Shown here: positions 1 through 7,673 of the stretch, piece by piece
Position numbering within the stretch: the first letter of the stretch is position 1
Layout of the letters: every line of letters starts with the position of its first letter
Assembly (NCBI RefSeq): GCF_018408855.1
Contig: NZ_AP024325.1
Span: forward strand, 434,001-498,000
From: Caballeronia sp. NK8
Lineage (GTDB): Bacteria; Pseudomonadota; Gammaproteobacteria; Burkholderiales; Burkholderiaceae
Length of the DNA: 64,000 nt
Direction: 5' to 3'
The notes under the pieces: model-generated
Databases searched by the model: none
What the model was told of the DNA's origin: nothing
The model's input: only the letters and a program-made list of their open reading frames with translations
Position numbers and translations under genes: made by a program

Positions 1-1239
1 CATCACGTAGATCGCGGGCGCCATGTTGCTGCCGGTCTTCGCGATGAGCCAGGTGATGAGGAAGGGCGCGAAACCGCCGAAGATCGTCACGGCGAAGTTG
101 TACGCGACGGACAGGCCGGTCGACAGAACTTTGGTCGGGAACAGCTCGGCGAACGCGGCGAGAATCGGGCCGGTGTAAGCCGCGATCAGCACGCCGAACA
201 CCGCCTGAAACACGAGCAGCGAGGCGAGGCCGGGCGCGGCGTTGATCCACGCGAACATCGGCCAGGCGAGCACGAGGATCGCGAGCGCGGCGCCGGAGAG
301 GAAGGGGCGACGGCCGTAGCGGTCGGCGAGCGTGCCGATCACCGGCGAGAAGCACATGATCATGAGGCCGCCCATCATGCCGGCGACGAGGCCCGTCGAT
401 TGCGGCAGATGCAGCGTGCGCACGGAGTACGTCGGCATGTAGAAGAGCAGCACGTAGGTGCAGACGGTCCAGAGAATCACCATCGAAAAGCTCGCAAAGG
501 TTTCGCGCGGGAAGTTCGACAGCACTTCGGCGAGCGGCGACTTCGCCTTCGCTTCGTCGCTGACGGCGGCGAAGGCGGGCGTTTCGTCGATGTGGCTGCG
601 GATGTAGTAACCGACCGGACCGACGATGATCCCGAGCAGGAACGGCACGCGCCAGCCCCAGCTATTGAGCGCGGCGGCGTCGAGCGACGAGGTCACGAAC
701 GCGCCCGTCGCGGCGCCGAGCAGCACGGCAAAGCCGATGCTCGACTGAATCCAGCTCGAATAGAACGCGCGCTTTTCGGGCGGCGCGTACTCGGTGAGAA
801 AGGCCGTGGCGCCGCCCATTTCTCCACCTGCGGAAAAGCCCTGCAACAGCCGCGCGACGACGATGACGAGCGGCGCGAAAATGCCCGCTTGTTCGAACGT
901 CGGCGCGATGCCGATGAGCGCGGTGCCGAACGCCATCAGCAGGATCGTGAGAGAAAGCGCGGCCTTGCGTCCGACCTTGTCGGCATAGATGCCGAGCACG
1001 ATGCCGCCCACGGGCCGCATGAAAAAGCCGACACCGAAGGTCGCAACCGTGAGCAGCACCGAGGTCAGCTCGTTGCCGGTGGGAAAGAACAGCTTCGCGA
1101 TAGTGACCGCGAAGAAGCTATAGACGGTGAAGTCGAACCATTCGAGCCCGTTGCCGAGCACCGTTGCGACGATGGCGCGCCGCCGCTGCGTCCCGAGAGC
1201 GGGCGCGTGCGGCGTGGCGGGTGACAGTGTTCCTTGCAT
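1..1239 (-). CDS. MHS-family MFS permease (metabolite:H+ symporter), 3' end cut off by window edge
   Basis: Inner-membrane permease of the sugar/metabolite:H+ symporter (MHS, KgtP/ProP/ShiA-like) group, probably importing a carboxylate or similar small metabolite with protons. About 413 codons are visible and the C-terminus lies beyond position 1. The N-terminal part reads GNGLEWFDFTVYSFFA, the usual MHS opening, followed by the loop motif ADKVGRKAAL and RLLQGFSAGGEMGGA, both hallmarks of this group. The start at 1239 follows a strong GGAGGAGGA ribosome-binding site. It lies 118 bp downstream of a LysR gene on the same strand, which may control it. The substrate cannot be read from sequence. 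A related permease is at 41386. Confidence 0.9.
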   Translation of the reverse strand, partial: MQGTLSPATPHAPALGTQRRRAIVATVLGNGLEWFDFTVYSFFAVTIAKLFFPTGNELTSVLLTVATFGVGFFMRPVGGIVLGIYADKVGRKAALSLTILLMAFGTALIGIAPTFEQAGIFAPLVIVVARLLQGFSAGGEMGGATAFLTEYAPPEKRAFYSSWIQSSIGFAVLLGAATGAFVTSSLDAAALNSWGWRVPFLLGIIVGPVGYYIRSHIDETPAFAAVSDEAKAKSPLAEVLSNFPRETFASFSMVILWTVCTYVLLFYMPTYSVRTLHLPQSTGLVAGMMGGLMIMCFSPVIGTLADRYGRRPFLSGAALAILVLAWPMFAWINAAPGLASLLVFQAVFGVLIAAYTGPILAAFAELFPTKVLSTGLSVAYNFAVTIFGGFAPFLITWLIAKTGSNMAPAIYVM

Positions 1240-1357
1240 CGGACGATCCTCCTCCAGAAATAAGTCTCCCTTGCATGACGACATGCTAAGTACGGGGAGA
1301 TTTGTTTCTGAAACGAAAGATTCGCATGCATGCATGCGCTGGACGCATGCGAACGGA

Positions 1358-2251
1358 TCATGCCGCCTGTTCGAAGAGCCAGCGCGTGAAGATGCGCGCG
1401 GCCTGATTCTGCGCACGGTCGCTCGGCGTGATGACGTAGTAGCCGCCGCCATGGCTCGCCGACTCGCGCGTCACGCGCACGAGCAGTCCTTCGTCGATGC
1501 ATGGATCGATCATGTGTTTCCAGCCGAGCGCGACGCCCTGGCCGAGTATCGCCATCTGCACGAGTTGCGGATAGTGATTGATCGTGATCGTGCGCGGCGA
1601 CTTCGGCATGTCCAGGCCATTTTGGCGAAAGAGCTCGGACCACGACATCCACTGCCGCTGGCCGTCTTCGAGCACGAGCAGCGTTTCGTGCGCGAGATCC
1701 GCGAGGCTCAGCGAGCGGCCCGCGAGATATGCGGGCGCGCAAACGGGAAAGACTTCTTCGTCATACAGACGCCGCGCGCTGAAATGCGAGGCGAGTTCCT
1801 GGCGCACGTAGTAGACGCCGACATCGAACTCGGCGGCTGTCATCGTCGCGAGGCCATCGCGCACGATGAGTCGAAGGTTCACGTTCGGATGCGCGGCGCG
1901 AAAGCGCGGCAATTGCGGCGTGAGCCACAACACGGCCACTCCCGACGAGCACGCGATCGTGAGCGCCATGTCGCCGTGATGCTTCATCACGTCGTGCGTG
2001 GCTTCGGCGCAATGCGCGAGAATCGTCTGCACCTGGCTCGCATACTGCTCGCCCGCGAGCGTGAGTCGCAAGGCGCGATGCTCGCGCACGAACAGCGAAC
2101 GGCCGAGAAACTCCTCGAGTTGCTGGATCTGGCGGCTGATCGCGCTTTGCGTGAGATGCAGTTCGGTGGCGGCCTTCGTGAAGCTCGCATGACGCACGGC
2201 AGCTTCGAAGGCGATGAGACATTGCAGCGGAGGAAGCGGGGCGATTCGCAT
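1358..2251 (-). CDS. LysR-family transcriptional regulator (GcvA-like)
   Basis: DNA-binding regulator of about 297 residues. The N-terminal winged helix-turn-helix is plain (PLPPLQCLIAFEAAVRHASF, then TQSAISRQIQQLEEFLG), followed by a type 2 periplasmic-binding-like effector domain. I chose the ATG at 2251 because the protein then begins with the usual LysR N-terminus; there is no good Shine-Dalgarno there, and an upstream in-frame ATG at 2290 is possible. The gene precedes the MHS permease on the same strand, so it probably controls that permease or its pathway. Effector unknown. Confidence 0.88.
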   Translation of the reverse strand: MRIAPLPPLQCLIAFEAAVRHASFTKAATELHLTQSAISRQIQQLEEFLGRSLFVREHRALRLTLAGEQYASQVQTILAHCAEATHDVMKHHGDMALTIACSSGVAVLWLTPQLPRFRAAHPNVNLRLIVRDGLATMTAAEFDVGVYYVRQELASHFSARRLYDEEVFPVCAPAYLAGRSLSLADLAHETLLVLEDGQRQWMSWSELFRQNGLDMPKSPRTITINHYPQLVQMAILGQGVALGWKHMIDPCIDEGLLVRVTRESASHGGGYYVITPSDRAQNQAARIFTRWLFEQAA

Positions 2252-2356
2252 GGTCGGTCGTGAAGGAGAATCGTGCAACGCGCCGACCATACGAGGAATG
2301 CGCAGAGTTTGCAAGCGTTCAGCGTGCGAAGCGCTTGCGTCTGCGCAACGACGTCA

Positions 2357-3127
2357 TCACACGGATTTCACTTCGCCGCCGTCCATTCTCAGCGTGCTGC
2401 CCGTCATCCATTTCGCGGCGGGCGAGACGAGAAACGCCATCAACTCGGCGATCTCTTCCGGGTTGCCGTAACGCGCGATGCCGGCTTCAGCGGGAAAGCG
2501 CGCGGTCGCTTCCTCGACGCTCATGTCGTGCAGCGGCGCCCAATGTTCGAGATACGAGCGGCGTCGTCCCGTCATCACGGGACCGGGCAACACGCTATTC
2601 ACTTGCACGCCGTCCGCGATGCCGCGATCGGAAAACGCCTTCGCCAACGCGACAATTGCCGCGTTGATCGTCCCGACCGCCGCATACGGCGCCTTGGGAA
2701 ACAGCGCTGAATTGCCCGACATCAACACGACCGATCCCGATGTCTCCTTCAACGAGGGCCACGCTGCGACGGTCAGCCGCCGCGCGCCATGCAGCTTCAG
2801 CGCGAGTCCGGCGTCCCATTGTTCGTCGGTCATGTCGAACAGATCGATTTGCGGCACCGCGCCCGCGATATTGAGCAGCGCGTCGACGCGACCGAACGCG
2901 GCGAGCGCTCGATCGACGACCTCCTGCGCGGCTTCGGGCAGCGCCAGATCGATATCGATCGCGAGCGTGCCGGCGCCCGCTTGTTCCGCCATTCGCGCGG
3001 TTTCATCGAGATTCTCGCGATTGCGCGCGACGAGCACGAGCGAATCGAAATCGCGCGCCAGACGGATCGCGGTCGAACGGCCGATGCCCTGACTCGCACC
3101 CGTGACGATAGCTACTTTCTTGGACAT
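2357..3127 (-). CDS. Short-chain dehydrogenase/reductase-like protein with a changed catalytic tetrad
   Basis: Cytosolic SDR-fold protein of 256 residues. The NAD(P)-binding motif TGASQGIG is intact near the N-terminus and the NAG-like turn reads NIAGA. The active-site region runs SGNSALFPKAPYAAVGTINAA: the tyrosine is present but the lysine expected four residues later is glycine, so classical SDR chemistry is doubtful. The ATG at 3127 follows GAGAAAGG. It is the last gene of a three-gene operon behind the MDR reductase (16-bp gap) and an alpha/beta hydrolase. Probable redox or ligand-binding role in the same pathway; substrate unknown. Confidence 0.85.
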   Translation of the reverse strand: MSKKVAIVTGASQGIGRSTAIRLARDFDSLVLVARNRENLDETARMAEQAGAGTLAIDIDLALPEAAQEVVDRALAAFGRVDALLNIAGAVPQIDLFDMTDEQWDAGLALKLHGARRLTVAAWPSLKETSGSVVLMSGNSALFPKAPYAAVGTINAAIVALAKAFSDRGIADGVQVNSVLPGPVMTGRRRSYLEHWAPLHDMSVEEATARFPAEAGIARYGNPEEIAELMAFLVSPAAKWMTGSTLRMDGGEVKSV

Positions 3128-3143
3128 ATCCTTTCTCCCGTTT

Positions 3144-4115
3144 TCAGTGAACGACGACCATCTTTCCGTTTGCTTCATTCGCTTCCATCACGCGATGCGC
3201 TTCGCGAATGTCATCGAAGGAAAATACGCGTGACGGCTTCGCGTCGAAGCGGCCCGCGGCGATGTCTGCCGCGATCGCTTGCAAAGGCACATCCGACAGC
3301 GGAAAGCCTGGCGTACCGAATACGAAACTGCCGAAGAAGGTCAAATGCACGCCGCTCGACATCTGCAAAAGCGGATTGAAATCCGCGATCGGCGCGAGGC
3401 CGCCGAGCCAGCCCGCGAGACACGCGCGGCCGCCGCGACGCAGCATCGCGAGTGAATCGAGAATCGTGCTGTTGCCGACGAGATCGAGCACAGCATCGAT
3501 CTCCTTCGCTTCCGCGATGCGCTTGCTGAGGTCCGGTCCTTCGAGTTCGACGCGCGATACACCCAGCGCTTCGAGCTTCGCGAAGCGCGCGCGATTGCGC
3601 GTCGTCGCGATGACCTTCGCGCCCGCGTTCACCGCGAGATTCACGGCCGCCTGACCGAACGACGACGTCGCGCCGCGAATCACGATCGTTTGGCCTTGCT
3701 CGAGTTCGAGGTTGCGAAACAGGCACGTCCATGCCGTCGCATAGGTTTCGGGAATCGCGGCAAGCTCGGCCCACGGCAAGTCCGATTCGATCAGCGCCAC
3801 GTTCGACACCGGCGCGCGCGTGAACTGCGCATAACTTCCGTTGATGGTGCGCCCGAGCCCGCCCATCAGCGCGGCCACTTTCGCGCCGACCGGAAACTCG
3901 CCGCCCGGACACGACTTCACGATGCCCACGCATTCGATGCCGCTGACTTTCGCGGCTTCGGCCCATTCGCCGCGCCGCATGTGCATCTCGGCGTGGTTGA
4001 TGCCGAACGCCTTGATCTCGATGACGACATGGCCGGCCAGCGGTTCCGGCTCCGGAATCTCCGCATGGACGAGGCTGTCGAGACCGCCGAACTTTTCGAG
4101 GACGATTGCACGCAT
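3144..4115 (-). CDS. Zinc-independent MDR-family NADPH:quinone reductase-like oxidoreductase
   Basis: Cytosolic medium-chain reductase of 323 residues, quinone oxidoreductase type. The N-terminus MRAIVLEKFGG and the GroES-like barrel are typical; the Zn-binding Cys/His set of alcohol dehydrogenases is absent. The nucleotide-binding segment reads IRGATSSFGQAAVNLA, matching the SSxG(x)A-type NADPH site of this family. It sits between the alpha/beta hydrolase (27-bp gap) and the SDR-like gene. The trio could process an activated or halogenated substrate and then reduce an enone or quinone, but that is inference. Confidence 0.88.
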   Translation of the reverse strand: MRAIVLEKFGGLDSLVHAEIPEPEPLAGHVVIEIKAFGINHAEMHMRRGEWAEAAKVSGIECVGIVKSCPGGEFPVGAKVAALMGGLGRTINGSYAQFTRAPVSNVALIESDLPWAELAAIPETYATAWTCLFRNLELEQGQTIVIRGATSSFGQAAVNLAVNAGAKVIATTRNRARFAKLEALGVSRVELEGPDLSKRIAEAKEIDAVLDLVGNSTILDSLAMLRRGGRACLAGWLGGLAPIADFNPLLQMSSGVHLTFFGSFVFGTPGFPLSDVPLQAIAADIAAGRFDAKPSRVFSFDDIREAHRVMEANEANGKMVVVH

Positions 4116-4142
4116 GATGTTCTCCTTGGATGGATTCGCGTT

Positions 4143-4997
4143 TCAGTGAGCGAGGAATTCGGTGATGGCCGCCGCGATCTGCGCCGCGTGCGTTTCGAGC
4201 GCGAAGTGGCCCGTGTCGAAGAAGCGCACGTCCGCATTCGGGATATCGCGCTTGAAAGCTTCCGCGCCCGGCGGCAGGAAGAACGGATCGTGCTTGCCCC
4301 ACACGGCGAGCAACTTCGGTTGATGCTCGCGGAAATAAGCCTGGAATGCCGGATACAGCGCGACGTTGTTGCGATAGTCGTAGAACAGATCGAGCTGCAC
4401 GTCATGCGCGCCCGGACGGTTCAGGTAGTAGTCGTCGAGCGCATAGCCATCGGGTGAAATCGCGGATACGTCGGGCACGCCGTGCGTGTATTGCCACTTC
4501 GTCGTGTCTTTCGTGAGGAACGCACGCAATGCGTCGCGGTTCGCTTGCGTCGGCGCTTGCCAGTACGCGCGGATCGGATTCCAGCCGTCGCTCAGTCCTT
4601 CTTCATAGGCGTTGCCGTTTTGCGAAACGATCGCCGTGATGCGTTCGGGGTGCTTCAGCGCAAGACGAAAGCCAGTGGGCGCGCCGTAATCGAAGACATA
4701 GACCGCATAACGATCGAAGCCGATGACTTCGGTGAAGCGATCGATCACGTTCGCGATGTTCTCGAACGTGTACGGGAACGCGTCGCGGCTCGGCAAATCG
4801 GAAAGGCCGAAACCGGGCAGGTCGGGCGCGACGATATGAAACCGTTCGGACAAGAGCGGAATCAGGTCGCGGAACATGTGGCTGGAACTCGGAAATCCGT
4901 GCAGCAGAAGCAGCTTCGGCGCGTCTGCCGGACCGGCCTCGCGATAGAACACGTTGAAGCCGTCGACGTCGATATGACGATGAGCGATAGAGGGCAT
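4143..4997 (-). CDS. Alpha/beta hydrolase with Asp nucleophile (haloalkane dehalogenase/epoxide hydrolase type)
   Basis: Cytosolic hydrolase of 284 residues. The oxyanion motif HGFPSSS lies at 33-39, and the nucleophile elbow reads VFDYGAP with Asp103 in place of serine, as in haloalkane dehalogenases, fluoroacetate dehalogenases and epoxide hydrolases. Probable triad partners are Asp237 (GKHDPFF) and His264 (TGHFALE). The first gene of the minus-strand operon, it starts at 4997 opposite the CGNR regulator. The Asp nucleophile makes a dehalogenase or epoxide hydrolase more likely than an esterase; which one cannot be decided here. Confidence 0.88.
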   Translation of the reverse strand: MPSIAHRHIDVDGFNVFYREAGPADAPKLLLLHGFPSSSHMFRDLIPLLSERFHIVAPDLPGFGLSDLPSRDAFPYTFENIANVIDRFTEVIGFDRYAVYVFDYGAPTGFRLALKHPERITAIVSQNGNAYEEGLSDGWNPIRAYWQAPTQANRDALRAFLTKDTTKWQYTHGVPDVSAISPDGYALDDYYLNRPGAHDVQLDLFYDYRNNVALYPAFQAYFREHQPKLLAVWGKHDPFFLPPGAEAFKRDIPNADVRFFDTGHFALETHAAQIAAAITEFLAH

Positions 4998-5011
4998 GGC
5001 TGTCTCTCCGT

Positions 5012-5084
5012 GTAACCGTTAAAAGTGTGTTGAGAAGGTTACAAACCGAACATGTAACTTGTCAAGAGGTTTTTTAGCGGTTAC
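5012..5084. promoter_or_regulatory. Nested dyad of four GTTAC half-sites in a divergent promoter
   Basis: Seen directly: GTAAC at 5012-5016 and 5054-5058, GTTAC at 5038-5042 and 5080-5084. Outer and inner pairs are both symmetric about base 5048. The outer arms extend to GTAACCGTTAAAA against TTTTAGCGGTTAC (12 of 13 positions pair). The inner arms are GTTACA and TGTAAC. The element fills the space between the hydrolase operon (start 4997) and the CGNR gene (start 5121), so it is a good operator candidate for the latter. Confidence 0.6.
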
Positions 5085-5120
5085 GATGAAGTCATCGAAG
5101 AAACACGGCTGAACTCAAAA

Positions 5121-5750
5121 ATGGACTACCGCTCCATCCCGGCGATCTTCCTGGCCGATGCGCCCGGCCTCGACTTCCTGAATTCGATTGCGACGCCGGT
5201 CGATGAACCCGTCGACTGGATCGGCGACGGCGAAGGTTTGCTGTCATGGCTTGAACAGGCGCAGCTCGTGCCCATCGAAGTGCTTGCGCACATGCGTTCG
5301 CATGTCGCGCCGGCAGAACTGGATGAGGTCGCGGCGAAGGCGCGTGGCTTGCGCGAATGGTTTCGCGCATTCGTGCAAAAGAGGAAGGGAAGGCCGCTAT
5401 CGGCGAAGGATTTGAGCGAACTCGATGCGCTGAATCGCGTGTTGCAGCGCGATGAACAACACGGTGTGATCGTCGCCGATGCGAATGCCGCGAGCGGTTT
5501 CGCGTACGGCATGCAGCGGCGCTGGCCGACGGCCGAATCGCTGCTGATGCCGATCGTCGAAGCGCTCGCGAAGCTCGTCTGCGAAGAGGACTTTACTTAC
5601 GTGAAGGCGTGTGAAGGGCCGTCGTGCACGTTGCTGTTTGCCGATCACACGCGTGGGCATGCGCGCCGCTGGTGCAGCATGGCGATTTGCGGGAATCGCG
5701 CGAAGGTGGCCGCGCATCGGGCGCGGCTCAGAGAGGGGAAGGGCGGTTGA
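5121..5750 (+). CDS. CGNR zinc-finger / ABATE-domain transcriptional regulator
   Basis: Protein of 209 residues of the stress-induced CGNR family. The N-terminal ABATE-like domain starts with a FLNSIATP segment, and the C-terminal finger reads C-EGPSC-TLLFAD followed by RRWCSMAICGNRAKV, giving the diagnostic CGNR tetrapeptide and the paired cysteines that bind zinc. These proteins are taken to be DNA-binding regulators. It is transcribed away from the dehalogenase/reductase operon across a 123-bp spacer that holds a four-half-site dyad, so it is the natural candidate regulator of that operon and of itself. Confidence 0.85.
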   Translation: MDYRSIPAIFLADAPGLDFLNSIATPVDEPVDWIGDGEGLLSWLEQAQLVPIEVLAHMRSHVAPAELDEVAAKARGLREWFRAFVQKRKGRPLSAKDLSELDALNRVLQRDEQHGVIVADANAASGFAYGMQRRWPTAESLLMPIVEALAKLVCEEDFTYVKACEGPSCTLLFADHTRGHARRWCSMAICGNRAKVAAHRARLREGKGG

Positions 5751-5889
5751 GAATATCGCTATGCATTTGCGTGAGTGGATGTCCTCGAAGACGGCGTCCT
5801 TTACCTCTGAGCGCGCGAGTGAATTTATTACAGTCATTCTTGCCACGGCAAACTATGCTGATCCTCTCCGTTGATACGGAGGACCAGAA
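5751..5889. other. Intergenic stretch before two small doubtful ORFs
   Basis: I see no convincing gene between the CGNR stop and the GTG at 5890. A GGAGG at about 5878 serves the following GTG. Confidence 0.4.
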
Positions 5890-6249
5890 GTGTCTTTCAC
5901 CATAACCGTGGGCCTGTTGGATCGCTGCATGCTGTTTGCGCGCGCGGAGTCGCGGCAATACTCCGGACAAGCTGCGGCAGTCAGCGATGGGAGTCGGATC
6001 ATCGCGGCGGCGAGTCCGGAGCAGATTGCCCCGACTGCATTTGTTGCTGCTGATCTCGCGGATTTCCTGAGAGATCCGCATGGCACGCCGTTTCATCGAG
6101 GTCTTGGGGCGTGTGTAAGGAGAGAGCAATGCTGCGATACTCGAACTGCCTCAGAGGGAGATTCCTGGGATGAAGACCACGCCACGCTGCGTCGTAATCG
6201 CATACGACGAAGACAACAATGCGATCGAAACTTGCACGGTGAGCCGTGA
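5890..6249 (+). CDS. Hypothetical protein (doubtful small ORF)
   Basis: A GTG at 5890 sits seven bases after a clean GGAGG, which is the main argument for this 119-residue ORF. The first 75 residues (MSFTITVGLL, then AAASPEQIAPTAF and DLADFLRD) look protein-like, while the last 40 are rich in Arg, Cys and Asp in the way of non-coding GC-rich frames. It overlaps the next ORF by 80 bases. It may be a gene whose 3' part is frame-shifted, or a chance frame. No family recognised. Confidence 0.3.
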   Translation: MSFTITVGLLDRCMLFARAESRQYSGQAAAVSDGSRIIAAASPEQIAPTAFVAADLADFLRDPHGTPFHRGLGACVRREQCCDTRTASEGDSWDEDHATLRRNRIRRRQQCDRNLHGEP

Positions 6250-6463
6250 GACGATCGAGAGTCTGCGCTCGGCGTCATTGGTCGTGCCATTATCGATCGA
6301 CGATGAAGGCGGCAAGGCAGATGACGAGTTCGCGCGCAAGCTCGGCGCGGCATCGTTGCTTCTGCTTGCCGTACATCAACCGGCGCTCGCTTCCTACATC
6401 ACGGTGACGCGCAATACCGAGCCGACGCCCGATCCTACCCCACCTTCGCCACGTTCGGAATAG
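6170..6463 (+). CDS. Hypothetical small protein with C-terminal hydrophobic segment
   Basis: Protein of 97 residues, family not recognised. It opens MKTTPRCVVIAYDEDNNAIE, is acidic in the middle, has one hydrophobic stretch at about 74-92 (LGAASLLLLAVHQPALASYI) and ends in a Pro/Thr-rich tail. An alternative reading is a tail-anchored membrane protein. GGGAG lies upstream of the ATG. Its TAG stop forms part of an 11-bp palindrome shared with the stop of the convergent metallo-hydrolase gene, which argues that the reading frame is real. Confidence 0.55.
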   Translation: MKTTPRCVVIAYDEDNNAIETCTVSRETIESLRSASLVVPLSIDDEGGKADDEFARKLGAASLLLLAVHQPALASYITVTRNTEPTPDPTPPSPRSE

Positions 6464-6481
6464 CGCGAACCGCGCTATTCC
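6457..6481. terminator. Perfect 11-bp palindrome overlapping both convergent stop codons
   Basis: GGAATAGCGCG (6457-6467), loop AAC, CGCGCTATTCC (6471-6481). The TAG in each arm is the stop codon of the gene arriving on that strand (6461-6463 plus, 6475-6477 minus). No T-tract follows, so it is a stem-loop that could protect or end both transcripts. Confidence 0.55.
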
Positions 6482-7593
6482 ACCCCTTCCACCCGCGACG
6501 CGCACAAGCGCCACGAAGACGCAGCCGGCTTTGCATCGGCCACTTCACGCCACCACCGTTCCCCGCGATGCGGCGCTTCGAGGTCCAGCCGTTCGCCCAT
6601 GCGCGGCGTCGCAGCCGCGACGCCGCGTGCAAGCGCAAGTCCCGTTACCCGCTCGAACGGCTCCTGCCACGGATGCAGCGCCAGATCGAAGGTGCCGTTG
6701 TGAATCGGCACGAGCCAGCGGCCGCGCAAGTCGATGTGCGCCTGCACCGTTTCCTCGGGCTGCATGTGGACATAGGGCCATTGCGCATCGTAGGCGCCGG
6801 TTTCGATCAGCGTGACGTCGAACGGTCCGAGGCGTTCGCCGATCGTTCTGAAGCCGTCGAAATAGCCGGTGTCGCCGCTGAAGAACACGCGCACGTCATC
6901 ATCGATGATGACCCACGACGCCCACAGCGTGCTGTTGCCGTCGAGCAGACTGCGGCCGGAAAAATGTTGCGCGGGCGTCGCGGTGAACGAGAGGCCGTCG
7001 AGCTGCGCGCTTTGCCACCAGTCGAGCTGACGCACCTTCGATGCATCGATGCCCCATTCGATCAACCGGTCGCCGACGCCGAGCGGCGTCAGAAACATCT
7101 GCGTCGTCGCGGCCAGCGTGAGCACGGTGTCGCGATCGAGATGATCGTAGTGATCGTGTGACAGGATCACGGCGCGCAGCGGCGGCAGGTCATCGAGCGC
7201 AATGGGCGGCGCGTGAAAACGCTTCGGCCCGACGCGCCTGAACGGCGACGCGCGCTCGCCGAAAACCGGGTCCGTCAGAAAGTATTCACCGCGCAGCTTG
7301 AAGAGCATCGTCGAATGGCCGAGCCGGTACAGACTGCGATCGGGCGCGGCGTCGAGTTGTGCGCGCGTGAGCGCGTCGACGCTGGGCACTTGCGCCGGCA
7401 CCGCGTTGTGCGGCTTCTTGAAAAGCATGTTCCACACGATGCGCAAGGTCTTGCCGACGCCTTCGACGGGACGCGGCTTCACGTTGCGAAAGCGCTCGCC
7501 GTCATGTTGCGGCGACGCGCTCGACATCACGCGTGAGCGCTTGGCTGCGGCGATACCCAGGGCACGGCTGATGCGAGCGGCAAACGAAGTCAT
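6475..7593 (-). CDS. Metallo-beta-lactamase-fold hydrolase, UlaG/NAPE-PLD-like
   Basis: Hydrolase of 372 residues. The metal-binding signature SHDHYDH lies at 145-151 (His146, His148, Asp150, His151), preceded by LGHSTMLFKLRGEYFLTDPVF, which is typical of the L-ascorbate-6-phosphate lactonase/NAPE-phospholipase D branch. FSGDTGYFDGF supplies a bridging Asp and PIHNGTFDLALHPW a late His. The N-terminal 60 residues are basic and might hold a short membrane-associated segment. It is transcribed away from a TetR gene whose operator candidate lies in the shared 80-bp spacer. Substrate unknown; a phosphodiester or lactone is typical. Confidence 0.88.
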   Translation of the reverse strand: MTSFAARISRALGIAAAKRSRVMSSASPQHDGERFRNVKPRPVEGVGKTLRIVWNMLFKKPHNAVPAQVPSVDALTRAQLDAAPDRSLYRLGHSTMLFKLRGEYFLTDPVFGERASPFRRVGPKRFHAPPIALDDLPPLRAVILSHDHYDHLDRDTVLTLAATTQMFLTPLGVGDRLIEWGIDASKVRQLDWWQSAQLDGLSFTATPAQHFSGRSLLDGNSTLWASWVIIDDDVRVFFSGDTGYFDGFRTIGERLGPFDVTLIETGAYDAQWPYVHMQPEETVQAHIDLRGRWLVPIHNGTFDLALHPWQEPFERVTGLALARGVAAATPRMGERLDLEAPHRGERWWREVADAKPAASSWRLCASRVEGVE

Positions 7594-7653
7594 GGGGCGT
7601 CATCCCGGATCGGAAAGTAGACTGCACAGTGTAGTTTAATTTTGAGAAAAAAG

Positions 7654-7669
7654 TAAACCGACCGGTGTA
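7654..7669. promoter_or_regulatory. Candidate TetR operator in divergent promoter
   Basis: TAAACCGACCGGTGTA is an imperfect 16-bp palindrome (12 of 16 positions symmetric; core ACCG-AC-CGGT). It ends four bases before the first possible start of the TetR gene and 61 bases from the start of the metallo-hydrolase gene, the usual position for an autoregulatory TetR site. Confidence 0.5.
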
Positions 7670-7673
7670 AAAT

